From Cucumis sativus (Eukaryota; Streptophyta; Magnoliopsida; Cucurbitales; Cucurbitaceae), in the NCBI RefSeq assembly GCF_000004075.3, contig NC_026660.2, forward strand, positions 26,291,498 to 26,355,497: a DNA stretch of 64,000 nt. The letters run 5' to 3'. The notes under the pieces were generated by a model. It was given only the letters and a program-made list of their open reading frames with translations, had not been told where the DNA came from and did not search any database. The first letter of the stretch is position 1. Each line of letters starts with the position of its first letter. The position numbers and the translations under genes are program-made. This document shows, piece after piece, positions 25,635 through 41,090 of the stretch.

Positions 25635-28257
25635 CATCCTATATCCTCTTCATAAGGAATTTTCGTCATTCTATTTGTTTTCTGTTTCTTAAGGATCTTA
25701 ATTGTTTCTGATTCTATGCGGCAACACGTCCTTTAAGCAAAAAAAAAGAAAAAAGAAAAAAGAAAAAATATATATATACTTGCATATATATCTTTTTTGT
25801 TTTTGCTGCAGGAAGAATTTGGAAAGCTAGGATGATTTTTGAGCATTTGATGCTTCAGATTAGTTCATTGAGTGGTCTTTTGAGAGTCAAATTTTTAGTA
25901 GATACGTTTGTAATCTTCTTTTTCTTCCCTAATGTTTGTTGGATGATATCATGATGCTGCCTGGTGGAACACCTTTTGGTATCAGTTTTCTCCTATCATA
26001 TGCATCTCTATATTTAATAGAAGAATTTATCTCAGTTTCTTACATCTCCTATCGACTGAAAAAAACTCCACACTGGAAACCCAACTAAAGCTCAAAAATC
26101 TAAAATGGAATAGAAAAAAAAAACAACCGTTAAACCCAACTTAAACCGAAGCTAAGTTCCAACTTAATGGGTTAGGGAAATGGACAGATTGCCGTCGACA
26201 GATAGAGATAGATCTATTGTTAAACATTATTTTCAATCATAAGATTCGAAGTCTCTGTTATCCATTTATATTGTTTATTTACAATTCAAACTTTAATCAA
26301 ATTGTGCTAAATACTAGTAAGGCAACACATTATCATTATACTGAAATTGGAAGCTAGGTATATTTTCTTGGTAAGATTTCTCAACGCAAATTTCTTTCTT
26401 AAAAGCTTGAGCTAAGAGAGTATAGTGAATTCAATAACTTAATGGTGCATCAGTAACTGACAATACAAACATATAGGCTAATATTTCAATATGTTGAGAT
26501 GAAGCACATGGTAACCTACAACATTAAAAGGAACTCACTACCATCATATAGAATTTGACATAAGAACTAAATGCCTTATCATGAAGCATCCATCAACTTT
26601 TCAAGGCATCATCTTCTTTTGACTTGCCTTATGCTTTACTTCTACACACTTTTGACTATTATACGTAATAACCTTTGATAAACAGCAGTTAGGAATTTAG
26701 TGCAATAAGTTCATGAAATGCATAATCAAAAGTCAGAGGCACATGGCTAGTTTTGTAAAGAAGGAGAAACTTTGTTCACTGTTTTTCTTTCCCTCATCGA
26801 ATTAAAGATTTAAATCTACTTCTTGGCTCGGAATATGTTCAAGTTAGCAACCTTCTTTTTATCCTGCTCCTCTCTTCTCTTTCCTTGGTTCCAAATTCAG
26901 TCTGTTAGAATTTTTGTTATCTTGATTCATGTAGTATTAGTTAGGAATCTCATAATTAATGTAATTAGTTACTCATAATTATCGTGCAAAAGATAGGTAT
27001 ATATCATACCATGTTATGATAATTGAATGAGGGAAAAACGAAAGACAGCCAAGTAATTAATTGCAAGGAACTTGGGAGTAAAACCAAATTAGAAAGTTTA
27101 GGCCAATGCCAACCCAGCAATAAAGTCAAACTAGGCAATGGACATAACTAAAACACAACTTTTCAAGGCTACCTAGAACATTGGTAAATATTTCAACAAT
27201 TTTTTAGTTTTTCAAACATGAAAAATTATTTTAAATTTGATTTTCGTTTTTTGTCATTCCAATTTTACCCTCCGAAATTCTGGATATATCAAATCAATAG
27301 CTATATTTTATGTATAGTTAAAAGATCACCTTCAACAAACAACCACTAAAAAGACTATATCATAATATATTAGATTATACATGTATCATTAATAGGAGTC
27401 TATAAATGGATAGATTATACTAATTTTGCAATTATGTAAAAATGTTAGTATACACGTATGTTATAGTTTGTTTGTTATTTTTTTTCCTAAAAAAAGTTGC
27501 TAGTTTTTAGTTATAAATTTATGTTAAATTACAACTTTGATCCAGTAGAGAATGGATCCTAAATTTCTTGGAGCCAGTAAGACCAAATTATTTAGGATAT
27601 AACAGCTCTGTACAATGCTATTATGGCAAGTAGAATAAATTAATTCTCCTAAACTAAGTAGAACTAGAATTTGCCCATTAATAGACTTGTCATCAATACC
27701 CGTTTTAGACCGACGCGTAAGAGAGTCCACATCTTGACCGATTCGTCGGATTTTTCGTTTCAAAAGTCGGTTTCCGACTCCCACTTTTAGGCACTTATTT
27801 CTCCGTCAACGTAGCTGATGGTCTCCGATGACCCCTCAGTCACCGCTGTTAACAGTTTCCCTCTCTGATTAGTCAACGCCGGCTGCCCATTTCAGAACGC
27901 CACCGCCCCATCAATAGATGAAGAGGAATATTATTTCTGTAACGTAAAAAACATATTACTTCATTCATAAGGTCATTTTCGTAACCTCCCACATGACATG
28001 ACATCCCATTTTCCCTTTCTTCCGAATACAACAAAAAGAAAGAATGCTACGTTAATATTTAATAATGCCAACAAACAATGCAACATGAAATATGAATCGG
28101 TGGGATCAAAATTGGACCTTTATCGTCTCTCCTTTTATTAACCAAAAGAAAAAAGAATGTGTGGTTATGTACACTGTATAATTTACGTAATGAACAAGGA
28201 GTCATTTATGTGAAGATAAACTAGGCTAATTAAGAGGAAAAGTAAGACAAAAAGAAG
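25635..28257. other. Intergenic DNA
   Basis: The first 300 bp are the 3' flank of the repeat protein gene. The remainder is AT-rich apart from 27660-27940, which has higher GC, a minus-strand open frame of 86 codons without an ATG start, and a short hairpin. No gene could be supported. Confidence 0.5.
27765..27779. other. Short perfect hairpin (6-bp stem, 3-nt loop)
   Basis: AGTCGG, TTT, CCGACT form a perfect inverted repeat inside the locally GC-rich patch at 27.7-27.9 kb. It is too short to assign a function. Confidence 0.4.
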
Positions 28258-29355
28258 TTAGAGGATTAAATTCCGATGTGGTGCAAAGAAAAATGGGGGC
28301 ATTTTAAGGTGGCTGGTGGTGGTGTTCCGGGGCTTTATCTTGCGTTCTACTTGAGGGATTCTAATTGGCAGATGTTGATGATGAAGATTGATTTCAAATG
28401 TTGATTCTTCTTCAGGAATAACACTGGCGGAATGGCCTTCAAGATCAAGAGAGTACACCACATCGTCTCTGCTCCATCCCCCACTAAGCAAAATTTCACA
28501 TACTGATACTCTAAGTTTCTCCATTGTCGCCTCATTCTGTTCCAAGCTCCGATCATGGCGGTCCATCATCATCATATCTCTGACATCTTCTTCCCTCCAC
28601 CCACCTTCTCGCAACTTCCAAAACACGTCCTCAAGGCATCCGTCCAACCCCATTTCAAATTCTCCTTCATTCCACCACCCTTCCGTTACCTCACGCCCCG
28701 TCGCTTTCTTTCTCGAAGCCACTTCCGTCCAGAATTCCACTGCTCGGGCCTCTGTGGCCGCCCAAGCTGGTGAATCGATCACTAAACGGTCCGTTTCAGC
28801 CTTACCTAGTTGAGAATATTCATGGGTTTGAAAGAATCCAGCCAAGTCAAAGCTGGAAACACGAATCTCCCCATCGTCAAGGTGAAATACAGGGTTTCCG
28901 GCCATGTTCGGGGCGGAAGGGATGTACCAGTTCTTATAAATGGGGACAAGAACAGGGGCTCTGTCCAAGAATTGCTTGGCCAAAGCAACAGCGTCGTTCG
29001 TATCATCAGGTTGGGCCCCCCAAGATTGACACCAGAATTTTCTTTGAGAAATTTCCTTGAGGAGGCAGAATTTTGGGAGATTGATCAGAATGTGAAGCTG
29101 TTGAGTGGAGGAGGATCGCCAGTTGGGGAAACCAGACCCAATTGGGAGACCCTCTTGGAGGATCGAACGGAGGTCCGGCGGGAAAGAGAATCGGAAGGTG
29201 GACTCGACGGATGTAAATTCAGGGTCGGAGAGGCCAGGATGGACGGGAATTTGGAGAGATTTGAGATGGTCGATGACAGTTTTAGCATAGGCGGCGAAGG
29301 AGAAACAGGCAAGTTTTGGCCGAGGAGGGTTGACGGTGACGGTGGCGGTGGCCAT
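28258..29355 (-). CDS. KNR4/SMI1-like (SUKH-fold) plant protein, uncharacterised
   Basis: An intronless frame of 365 aa. After a short leader, residues about 25-75 resemble the SMI1/KNR4 fold entry of plant proteins often described as KNR4-like, with HPGLSDPEF, FPPDLRSILQEGLPIGSGFPNW and related motifs. A middle block about 115-190 contains LVPIYKNWYIP, MAGNPVFH and an SSFDLAGFF segment, again typical of this plant family as I remember it. The region about 250-310 is rich in charged residues and has two helical repeats (LREGGWREEDV and LLSGGWSRDDV). In yeast KNR4 coordinates cell wall synthesis with growth. The role of the plant proteins is not established, and the name implies fold similarity only. 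No signal peptide is seen, so it is probably cytosolic or nuclear. Confidence 0.8.
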   Translation of the reverse strand: MATATVTVNPPRPKLACFSFAAYAKTVIDHLKSLQIPVHPGLSDPEFTSVESTFRFSFPPDLRSILQEGLPIGSGFPNWRSSSTQQLHILINLPKFCLLKEISQRKFWCQSWGAQPDDTNDAVALAKQFLDRAPVLVPIYKNWYIPSAPNMAGNPVFHLDDGEIRVSSFDLAGFFQTHEYSQLGKAETDRLVIDSPAWAATEARAVEFWTEVASRKKATGREVTEGWWNEGEFEMGLDGCLEDVFWKLREGGWREEDVRDMMMMDRHDRSLEQNEATMEKLRVSVCEILLSGGWSRDDVVYSLDLEGHSASVIPEEESTFEINLHHQHLPIRIPQVERKIKPRNTTTSHLKMPPFFFAPHRNLIL

Positions 29356-29472
29356 TAGAGGCTATAAGAAAGAAAGTGGTAAATTATGTGTTAATGTAGA
29401 GATTTGGATGTCCGGATTTGGAGGAGAGGCATGGAGTTTTGCCTAACAGATTAGACCAAGAAAAGCGTATGG

Positions 29473-29480
29473 ATTTATAG
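29473..29480 (-). promoter_or_regulatory. TATA box of the KNR4-like gene
   Basis: CTATAAAT reads on the minus strand about 118 bp upstream of the start codon, leaving a leader of about 85 nt. This is a suitable spacing for a plant promoter. Confidence 0.5.
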
Positions 29481-29489
29481 GAATGGCAA

Positions 29490-30740
29490 GTTCTCATGAA
29501 TTATGACTTATGAATTATGATAGAGTCATAATTTGACTCTTCTCGATTTACAAAACTAGTCTATACTATGATACGAATGGTAAGGCTTCGTTGGGGACTT
29601 TTTATTAAATAAAAACAAAAAAGTAAAAAAGGAAGGTTTTCTTTCTGACGTTTGATGATCTCAGGGTTCTCTTCCAATCCACACAATCTATTTCTCTGAC
29701 TTGGCTTTAGGCTTGTTAACCATGGGACTTTAGCAAACTAAGAAAGAGAAAGGTTTCATATTTTCGTATTTTAGGATATGGGTTTTGATAAAAATTCCAT
29801 TTTTGAAAATGGGTAAAGATAAAAGCATGCCATCTATTTTTCAAAAATGCCTAAAGATAAGATAAGTTCTCTTTCTAAAATATGGGTATCTATTCAAAGT
29901 TTCCTTTTCGAAAAAGGAAACTCCGAAAAGGAAACTCCTTTCCAATTCCAATTAAAACCCCTATTTGGGTTTGATGCCATCCAAATCAAACCACAGTTTT
30001 TTTTCCGGAGTGAATTCCAACAATGGCAGAGTTGGTAGCAAGGTAGGACCTAAATGTAGGGTTCGACATGACTTACGAACGACTTTTAGTGCAACACAAA
30101 TTAAGGGTTCGATTTCAACTGCGAAACATATCGTCCACTATTAACTTAACTAAGGTTATAGTTATTTTAAACCATTGGAGTTTCCTTCGATCAACGTTTT
30201 GATTAAATTATCCATCGTCATCTTCTATGTAAAATGAATTTGTAAAGATTCTTCCGCCGTATCCGGATCACACACACACTAGATGTAGACAACTTTTTCC
30301 AGAATTTATGTACTAATGAAAATGACCCAATTATTTGATACTATATTCACATGTAGTGCCAAAATTTCGTTGTAATGGTTTTTTCGCCCATCTCTCCAGG
30401 TTTTGTGCGATTGTACTTTCAGTTCATAATTTTCCATGCAATATTACTAATAACATTGCAATTTTTATGTGGTATATTGAATCTTGACACTAATTAAGAA
30501 CAAAAAGGCAAGTTACAATAGACAAATTTTGAGTATGCACGATTTTCTAGTATAAGTAATTTGGGTTGAAGTCGTACCATATTAAGCAAGCTGAATCCAT
30601 TCTGCCCTTGTACAAAATTTTGGTCAAACCATCTCCATCAAGTGGCAGTAGCTTGCCAATTGGGGCAGAATTATCCAGTATCTGGCTCATTTTGGTGTAT
30701 TACCTAATATTGGACGTAGAACAACATTTGATCATTTAGA
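29490..30740. other. Intergenic DNA
   Basis: AT-rich spacer between the KNR4-like gene's promoter and the 3' end of the coiled-coil protein gene, both on the minus strand. No coding or RNA feature is visible. Confidence 0.6.
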
Positions 30741-30748
30741 GCTTACTT

Positions 30749-32828
30749 TCAACACCAGGAGGAACCATTTTGTGTTTCAATCTCTTCAGGTCCTGAGCTG
30801 AATTCATCTGCCATTTCTTCGTTCCCCGTTTTGTGTACTACTGCAGGAGGAAATCCCAATTCAGCCGTTCCGCCCTCGAGTTTAAAGTTCCACCTAGTTA
30901 TTCCTTGTCTGGTAACATTTCCATTGGTGTAGATTGTTGGGGAGGCTATACTAAAGTCATTTGGTTCGGAGTCTTTGGAGATGATTCCTAAAGACCATAT
31001 GAAATTTTCTTTACATGTATTAGTATAACCAACATCAGGATCGTTGAGGAACTCTTGGAAGACAGGATTAAGCAAGTGTTTTTTGAACTGTGATTACCTT
31101 CATAATTAGATTTCAATACTGATGGTGGCTTGAATTCAATTCCACATGGGTGAATTTCAGAGCATTGTTCAAGAACTTGAGTGTCTAAAGAGACAGGCAT
31201 CTTGAGAGTGTCATCATCAATCTCCACGATCCCATTGTTTTGATTGATGGAAGCTGAAATGTCTTCATTCTTGTCTTGCTTTGTAATGTCAAGGGAAGTA
31301 AAATATTTATGTTTATTATCATCCGCCTTATTTAAGCTATCTTTTCCAAGAAGAGTTTGTTTTGCTTCTTCTACTTTTGTCCTCGCAACTGCTGGCTTTC
31401 TTACTCGTGTACGCGGCTGCAAAGGAGGTTGTGAACCAACTGGAGCTGTAGCTCGTTTCGACCTTCCTCGCTTTGCTGGTTGTCCCCTCAATATAATGTC
31501 ATCATTTCCAACTTCCACAGCAGGCTCATTAGTAGCTGCAGATCGTAAGCATGAAATTTCAGCTTCAAGCTTACTCAAGCGGCCCTTGTAGACTGCTAAT
31601 TCCCCCTGCAACTCTCCTATCATACTCCACAATTGTACATTTTCTGCAGACTGCATCAAACAGCAGGAAAAAATCAGCATTACAATAACATCTGAAACAT
31701 CACATAAACTGAAGATGAATCTTATGACAAACCTGAGCTTCCCAAAGTTTTTGATGCTTCTGAGAAAGCTTTTCAGGTGGTTTGATGACTCCTCTTAAAA
31801 GGGGTTGTCCAGAGGATGATGTTACACAACTAGGAATTGGCATTGGCCAAGATTGAGAAGATACAAAACCACATGAAGCTCTTGGATAATTGGACAATCC
31901 AGGAAACAGTATTGGTTGTGTTTGACCCCACCAAATTGAGCCATCCCTGGAACCTGTTATTAAATTCAGACTCAAATTTTAAAACTCAAACCGATCAATG
32001 TACATCGCATTCATCGCAAACAAGGTTTGAAAAACACCCACTAATTGATCAAGCAATCCTCACAGAATTACTCTACCAAATAGTCCTCAAATTGAAACTC
32101 ACCTGGAAAACCTGGATACGTCGGATATCCAACAGGGTAATAGAAATTAGGAGCTTGGGGTTGACATATCGGCGAGGCTCCAGCGCTAATCGCCACCGGA
32201 GATTGCCAGCTACCTTCAGTTGCTCCAAAGGAAATACTCGGCTGTGGCTGTACCCAAAAGGGTTGTGAAGAAAGAACAAATTGCTGCGGCTGCGGAGGCT
32301 GGCTAAGCTGATGCGGAAGATTAGCGGCGTTTTGCGGCAGCTGAAGTCGCTCGTTCACGGCGGCAGGGGCAGTTGGCGATGAAGGCTTTTCTGCATGTTG
32401 AGGGTAGTGAGCTCTTTGAAGAAGCGCAGTGTAATGCTGATTATGGGGAGCCCCATTCTCTAAGAATTGGCTTCCAGATTTGGCCTTTTTTGCTGCATCT
32501 GTCCCATCAGATACACTTTTCTCATTCTTACTCTGTTAGCAACAGTAGTTTTTCTAATTAGCATCCATAATGAAATCTCAAAACACAAGAACAAATTAAA
32601 CACAAGATCGAAAACGAAAAGCAAAATCCCACAAACTTTTACGGTCCCCATCGTGTTGCAACAGACTCAACTGATGAAATCAATCAAAAGGGGAAGGAAG
32701 GAATGCAAAAACAAACCAAAAAGACAAAACCCATCACAGAAAAATAGTAAGAAACATACTGAAATTCCATTGGCTTGGTGTTCAAGATCAGGGGTAGAAC
32801 AAAACTCGGGCTGTTCTTCCTTTTCCAT
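30749..32828 (-). CDS. Plant protein with Pro/Gln-rich region and coiled coil, function unknown
   Basis: Five exons on the minus strand (32828-32760, 32532-32103, 31953-31733, 31650-31098, 31053-30749) join in frame to 525 aa. The N-terminal third is rich in Pro, Gln and Ser. It continues into a Tyr/Pro/Gly segment near FYYPVGYPTYPGFPG and a WWGQTQP block. A helical stretch (LSQKHQKLWEAQSAENVQLW and on to KGRLSKLEAEISCL) looks like a coiled coil. Then come basic patches (KRGRSKRATAP, RTRVRKPAVARTK) that could be nuclear localisation or AT-hook-like signals. The C-terminus contains the compact block TRWNFKLEGGTAELGFPP. No catalytic motif is seen. A nuclear regulatory role is a guess. The final intron as drawn is only 44 nt, so the last junction is the least certain. 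Confidence 0.7.
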
Positions 32829-32899
32829 CGCATTGGAAAAGAAAACAGCAATTGGAAGCTGAGAATCCCAAAAAGTAAAGCAACCTCTTTAGCTTAGCT

Positions 32900-34940
32900 T
32901 TAAGTTGAGCAGGCCTATAAGTTGCCTATGAATGTGTAATTCCATTACTTATGCGAAGGGCTGAAAAGGGAGAGTGAAGAAATTAAAGTTCGAGGCAAAT
33001 AAAGAAGAACGTGAAAGGAATATATGAAATAATGTTTTTATTATTATATGTTGAATCAGATTACTTTATGATTAGAATAATGTAAGTTCGATTAAGGATG
33101 GAAATGGAATGATAATTTTAATTGAATCTAAAAGAAAGCAGAAAGGGAAAAGAAAGGTATAGATAGGAGAAGAGGCAGGGGATGCATTGAATTGCTTAGT
33201 CGTTCCAAGTGATTGGCACCTGAAAAAGAAATGTCCGCATTTCTATGACGTGTCTTTTTTTGTCATATTCCATAAACTTTAGGTTAAATATTTAAAGTTG
33301 ATTTAAGTACATGCTTCATCTTTATTTCACTTACTTTCTTAAACTTTCCAGTTAACCATAAAATTATTTCGAAGAACAATGGTGGCTTCAATCACAAAAT
33401 ACTTTTTTAAAAAAAGAAAAATGTTGTCATGTCACATTTTGTTATTCCACGTCTGAATCAACCACACAAGATTGATGTTTTAATTTTACTTATGATCTTC
33501 CATTCAGTTTTCAAAACTAGTAGAAGGTTATTGAAACTTGAAGCAGTGTGTCACCTACTTTTCAAAGAATATCAATACTTTTCAAACATGTGAAATTTTT
33601 TGGTGTATTTTTTATAATTCAACCTACTTTTCAGATTTCTATTCTAATTGTTTGCACACATTTGCAAACAAACGTATTTCGTAGGATTAAATTTGTGATG
33701 ATTTGATGTGATTTATTTTATCTTCATGCATAAGTTCGATCTCTTAGTACTTTGATCTTTTTGGAGTCATGGATGAATATTTGCATCGTGGTGGTTCAGT
33801 CTTTTTGTTTTTTTGAAGAGTTTTCAACTCTCTGAGTAAATTTTTTAAAATTTATCCTCTAGACCCAACTATGTAGATTTTTTATTTATTTAGCATCTAT
33901 AATGAGATTGGTTTAAATATATAAAATTCTGCAACATGTTACAATTGGTTCAAAATTTCTTATTCTTACACTAATACATATTTCAATGCTCATTTGATAG
34001 GAAGTTTTACCATTAGATGAGAATTACATCTTCATTCATTCATCTTTCAAAAGAATAATAATAATAAATTAAAAAAATAATCTTTCTACATTCAATTGTA
34101 AACAAAACATAGTGTGAAAATAGATGGTTATTTGAGTTAATATATTATAATTTAATTATGGGACATTTTTAAAAGTAACTAAACAAATTAAAATATTTTT
34201 AACTATAAAAATTTAATTTTGTATGGATAGTTATTGTGTAAATATTTTGTCAAATTTGTTATTGTTTATAATTTTTTATTCTGGATCCAATATCTAATAT
34301 TTGTTAAAAAAATAAAATCTATCTACTAGTAGGAAATTATCGAAAATACCAAAATTTACAAAATAAAAAAATAGGAGAAGTAGTAGTAGTTCGATCGGGA
34401 ATGATCAATCTCTCTTGACCAGTCTGAGAACTCTGAATCCAAAGTCTGTTTTTGACTTATTCCGCAGATGTCAATGTTTCTGACTCAGCTGGTCCGAAGG
34501 CTAGGTTCATACGGATAGTCCGGAGGACGGTTAGTAGGAGCAAAGAGCGTGGAACTTAATAAAGTCTTGTGGAACTGAATAAAGAGGAATTGAACCCTTG
34601 TTCATTGAAGGTTTTATTTTATTTATAAAATGTAAATAGTTTATCTTTGGGAATGGAATGAATTATCATTAATGGAAAAAAAAAAAGATGAATAATGGCA
34701 TTAAGAAAAGAATGGAATATTATTATGAAAACAGACTACACCTATCGAAGTGGAAAACACGCTTTTTATTCATACAACACAACACCATTGAAGTAGAATG
34801 TGGATACCATTAAAGCAAGCAATCTCACGACGAGCTGCATCACTCCTCTGGACGCATTTGCAAATATAGTCAACTGCTAACCGAAGCACATGGCTATTAC
34901 AACATATAGCAACAACACCGTAACAGAAACTAAAGGGAAA
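32900..34940. other. Intergenic DNA
   Basis: AT-rich spacer holding the promoter of the coiled-coil protein gene and the 3' flank of alpha-tubulin. A more balanced patch at 34380-34620 has no open frame or RNA fold that I can support. Confidence 0.6.
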
Positions 34941-34975
34941 CTACTCATGTGGAAAGATACGAACCTCTTTCCTAC

Positions 34976-37490
<2,515 letters not shown>

Positions 37491-37601
37491 TCAAGAGAAG
37501 AGGAGGAAGAAAAATAGGAAAGAAAGAAAACAGAAGTAGCGTTTATGAAGACGCTTCTCCTAAGGATCAGAAGTGGGCAATGCGGGGATTGTAGTTGGGG
37601 G

Positions 37602-37609
37602 CTTTTATA
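37602..37609 (-). promoter_or_regulatory. TATA box of alpha-tubulin
   Basis: TATAAAAG on the minus strand stands 136 bp upstream of the start codon and leaves a leader of about 100 nt rich in purines and pyrimidine tracts. This is a strong consensus match at a normal spacing. Confidence 0.65.
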
Positions 37610-37682
37610 GAAGAAGAGACGATGAGTTAGATGCGGCGAGGGGGAATCGGGGGGTCGAGGTACTCGTGCTACCGGCGAGTGG

Positions 37683-37688
37683 CACGTG
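37683..37688 (-). promoter_or_regulatory. G-box (CACGTG) in the alpha-tubulin promoter
   Basis: A CACGTG core in a GGCACGTGGG context lies about 75 bp upstream of the TATA box, in the proximal promoter. Motif match only. Confidence 0.4.
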
Positions 37689-37699
37689 GGAATTACTCT

Positions 37700-40600
37700 C
37701 TCTACAATTAACCCTATGACGTGGCATTATTGTTGGTGGGTTTTAAAATGACACCTCAAATTTCAAATCCATTTCAATCTTCCAGTTGGTGTTGTATTAT
37801 TATTATTATTGTTATTATTTTGTTTTTGGTAGGGTTCTCTAAAGCTTAAAGCTTGGACCTCTCTCCACTTGGAGAAGTAAAAATAGAAACATGGTTATTA
37901 CTCTCAAATTTATTTGGTATGTTTAACTAAATCCTTAAACGAATTTACAAATTTGTAATTTTATAAAGCAAAGTGAAAGAGAAAACTTGTGGAAGAGGAA
38001 AATGAAAAATGAAAAAGCAAACTAGAAAATGTTACTCAATCTGTGAGAGAATATATGTTTTCTTGTGCAACAATTTAGAGTTTTAAAAATCAAATTGTAA
38101 GTCAAATAAAGTTTGTCTTGATGTAATCTCCGTCTTAAAAATTTGAGAGTCAAATTTCACTTCCAACTATAACTAATTAAAAGTAAAATTGAATTAGTGT
38201 TTAGTTAAGTGCAATTTGAAGTTTAAGGAGAAAGAATAGATTTTTTTCTGATTAAAATGTTTACAGAGTAATTACTTAATCTGTCTTCTATTTAATATTT
38301 AATCAAATAGAGGATAAACTATTTTAAAATATAATATAATAAAAGATTGGGGCAAACAGAATATATATTTGTGTGTATTTTGCAAAGGCCTAGAAATGAT
38401 CAACATGTGAGGGGACAATGTTTTGAAATCGGAATGGAGAAAACGAAGGTAGTGTTGTCACTTTAGCATAAATAAAACTTAACTACAAAATAAATATTTA
38501 TTAAACACAATAATAAAACAATTGTTTATAAGACACAAACATATAAAATACCTAAATATCTCCGACTAGTCACTATTTTGAGCTCTTCTTTTCAAATTTC
38601 TCATACTAAAACTTATCACTAATAGACTTTCAATTCTATAAATGAATGTTTCACGTTTTTTATTTTTCACGTTGATGGTTGTTATGAATAATGACTTTCA
38701 ACTTTTAAATTAGGAAAAAAACATTCATAATCGTGACAAATATAAAGTTATTAGTAATCAATGAACTTAATCGAAAAAAGAGAAAGAAAGATAACAATAA
38801 AAGTCATGCGAACCCTTTAGTTGACATGAATATAATATATGGTTGTAATTGTTTGCTTATACAAAATTTACTATAAAAATATAAATTTTGATAAAATGAA
38901 TTTAAAAAATTGCACATTGTTTGGCAGTCCCAAATTCAATTTTATATGCTCAACACTAATTTGAATATAACTATAGTTAAAGGTTATGTATTAAACTATT
39001 AAGTCAGAGGTTGGGATTTTGTAGTGAATATATTTTTTTATTATTATATTATAGGTAATAAATATAAATATTTTTAAAAAATTCATTTTCATAAATATAA
39101 CCAAATAACAAATTCTAAAAGTTCTAAAAGTTTCTAGAGTTACTAGCGGCCATATTTTAAAAAATACTTAGGTTTGAACTTCTTTTCCATTTTTTATATT
39201 GTTTGGGCAATTTTTTTTCATCTTTATTTTTCTCTCCTTCTTCTCCTCTACTTTTACAATTCTATTGAAATATATTTGTTTTCAATAATTTTTTTTTAAA
39301 AATGGTTGATAAATTTGGGTAATGATATGTGTAGCCAAATTTAAGGATTTTGGTATACAAAATATTATGTATTTGTATATTTTTGGTTTGTAGTGTCAAT
39401 TAATTATCCGTTGATTGAATATTTTATGTATTTTACCTTGTGGAATATGTATATTTTTCTTCTGAAACTTGTTCTAATATGGTGGGGTTTGTTATATTTT
39501 TTAAAAAACATCTGTTTTTAGTTAATGGACCTTAACAGTGAAACGGATGGCTCGCCACAAAATTTCAATTATTATCAATAGCCTCTATGTTTTCTCATCA
39601 CAAAATTTTATCAAATTATTAAATTTTAAATTAAAATCTCTCTCTTCATTCTTACTTGAATTAATCAACTCAATATTAACATAAATATCAAAATAAACAT
39701 TAGTGATTTTTTTTTTAAAAAAAATAAGAAGTGTGAAATACTAAAACCTACATACCAATTAAAAGCCAAACTCAAAACACAATTTTTTTAAAAAAATTAT
39801 ACATTTAAAAACTATAGGATAGATGTTTATTAACTAAATTTATCAACATTCACAAGCGCATTTAACTATTAATTAACAAGAAACCATTTCCATTTCCTAA
39901 TTAAGTTCAACACCTTTCTTTACACGTGTAAAACTATGCCCATTTCTTATATAAACGTTATGTGATCATATCTCATACATCCCATGAAAAAAATTGAGCA
40001 AAAAAATGGCAGTTTCTGCTATATTACCCAAACAAAGGAGAGAAATATGTAATTAAAAAAGGGAGTTTAATTTAATTATAACCTTCCTTTCTCATAAAAA
40101 CGAATTTGGAAATGGAAATTACTATTTCGTGTGTATTATTCTTCCCTTGGAAGAGAGGTTGTATTAAAAGCAAACTATTTAACTAAAAACATCATTATTA
40201 CTGATACTATATGTTTAGCCTTAATTCATAAAAATCCTAAAGCATGTGACATGCACTATGATATCTTGGATATGGTGGTTGAGATATCTTATATTCATAA
40301 ATTGAAAATAGTTGTTGCAAAAGTTTTTGTTTCCTTGTTCCAATAAAACTCTCTTGATCTCGTTAAATGTTAGCAACATAGACTTAAATATGAAATGTAG
40401 GTTTAACAAACAAAAAAAAAAACTGTGATTTGAATATCTTTATTGATGAGAAAATGAAACTTATTGTCAATTTAGATCCAAATATCATTTTAAAAATTAT
40501 TTTGCACAACCATTGTAATAATTCAAGTTTTTATAGGGTGTTTTTAGAATTTTAATTTGTTGAAAAATAAGTAATATAAAGAAGGGAAGCAGAATATTCG

Positions 40601-41085
40601 ACCTAAACAAAAATGTGGTTTAGAAAACATTAGAGCCTCAAACTTTGGATGCAAATTAAAATTGGTTCCTTTTCTCTGACAATCCAATGCTCTTTGTTCC
40701 AATTTATTCATTTCCTTCTCAAAAAGAAAAAGCCTTACAGCTTAGCAAAATACCAAAAAAGAGAGCTATATACTCAGAATTGAAACTTAATTAATTTTAT
40801 GTTTTTTTTCTTCTTTCTTGCTTGGATCATAATCCACGCAAACAAAAGAATTTGTCTTGTGGGTATTGATCCTAATTAAAAAAAAAAAATCAATTATTCA
40901 TATTCCAAAGAAGAAGAAAAAAAAATTTCCCTTTCTCCTCTCTCTACGCTATCATCTAATATTTAATTCCCAACAACATTTCATCAATATACGATATAAA
41001 TATATATATATAAATTACATAATCCAACAATTAATCTGAGTTCGAAGAAATTAAATTACCAAATTAAAAGAAGAAGAAGGAAAAA
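37700..41085. other. Very AT-rich intergenic DNA
   Basis: No gene is supported. Several oligo(T)-oligo(A) inverted stretches occur (for example near 39711-39725 and 39785-39798). Open frames around 40.1-40.4 kb are short and overlap on both strands without domain features. Confidence 0.6.
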
Positions 41086-41090
41086 AAACC

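Noticed and set aside
28388-29358. Plus-strand open frames opposite the KNR4-like gene, up to 182 codons
   Set aside because: The minus-strand frame has the family motifs, an ATG and a TATA box. The opposite frames are its shadows.
34590-34625. tRNA B-box-like string on the minus strand (GGTTCAATTCC)
   Set aside because: The T-arm pairs poorly and no D-arm, anticodon arm or A-box lies upstream.
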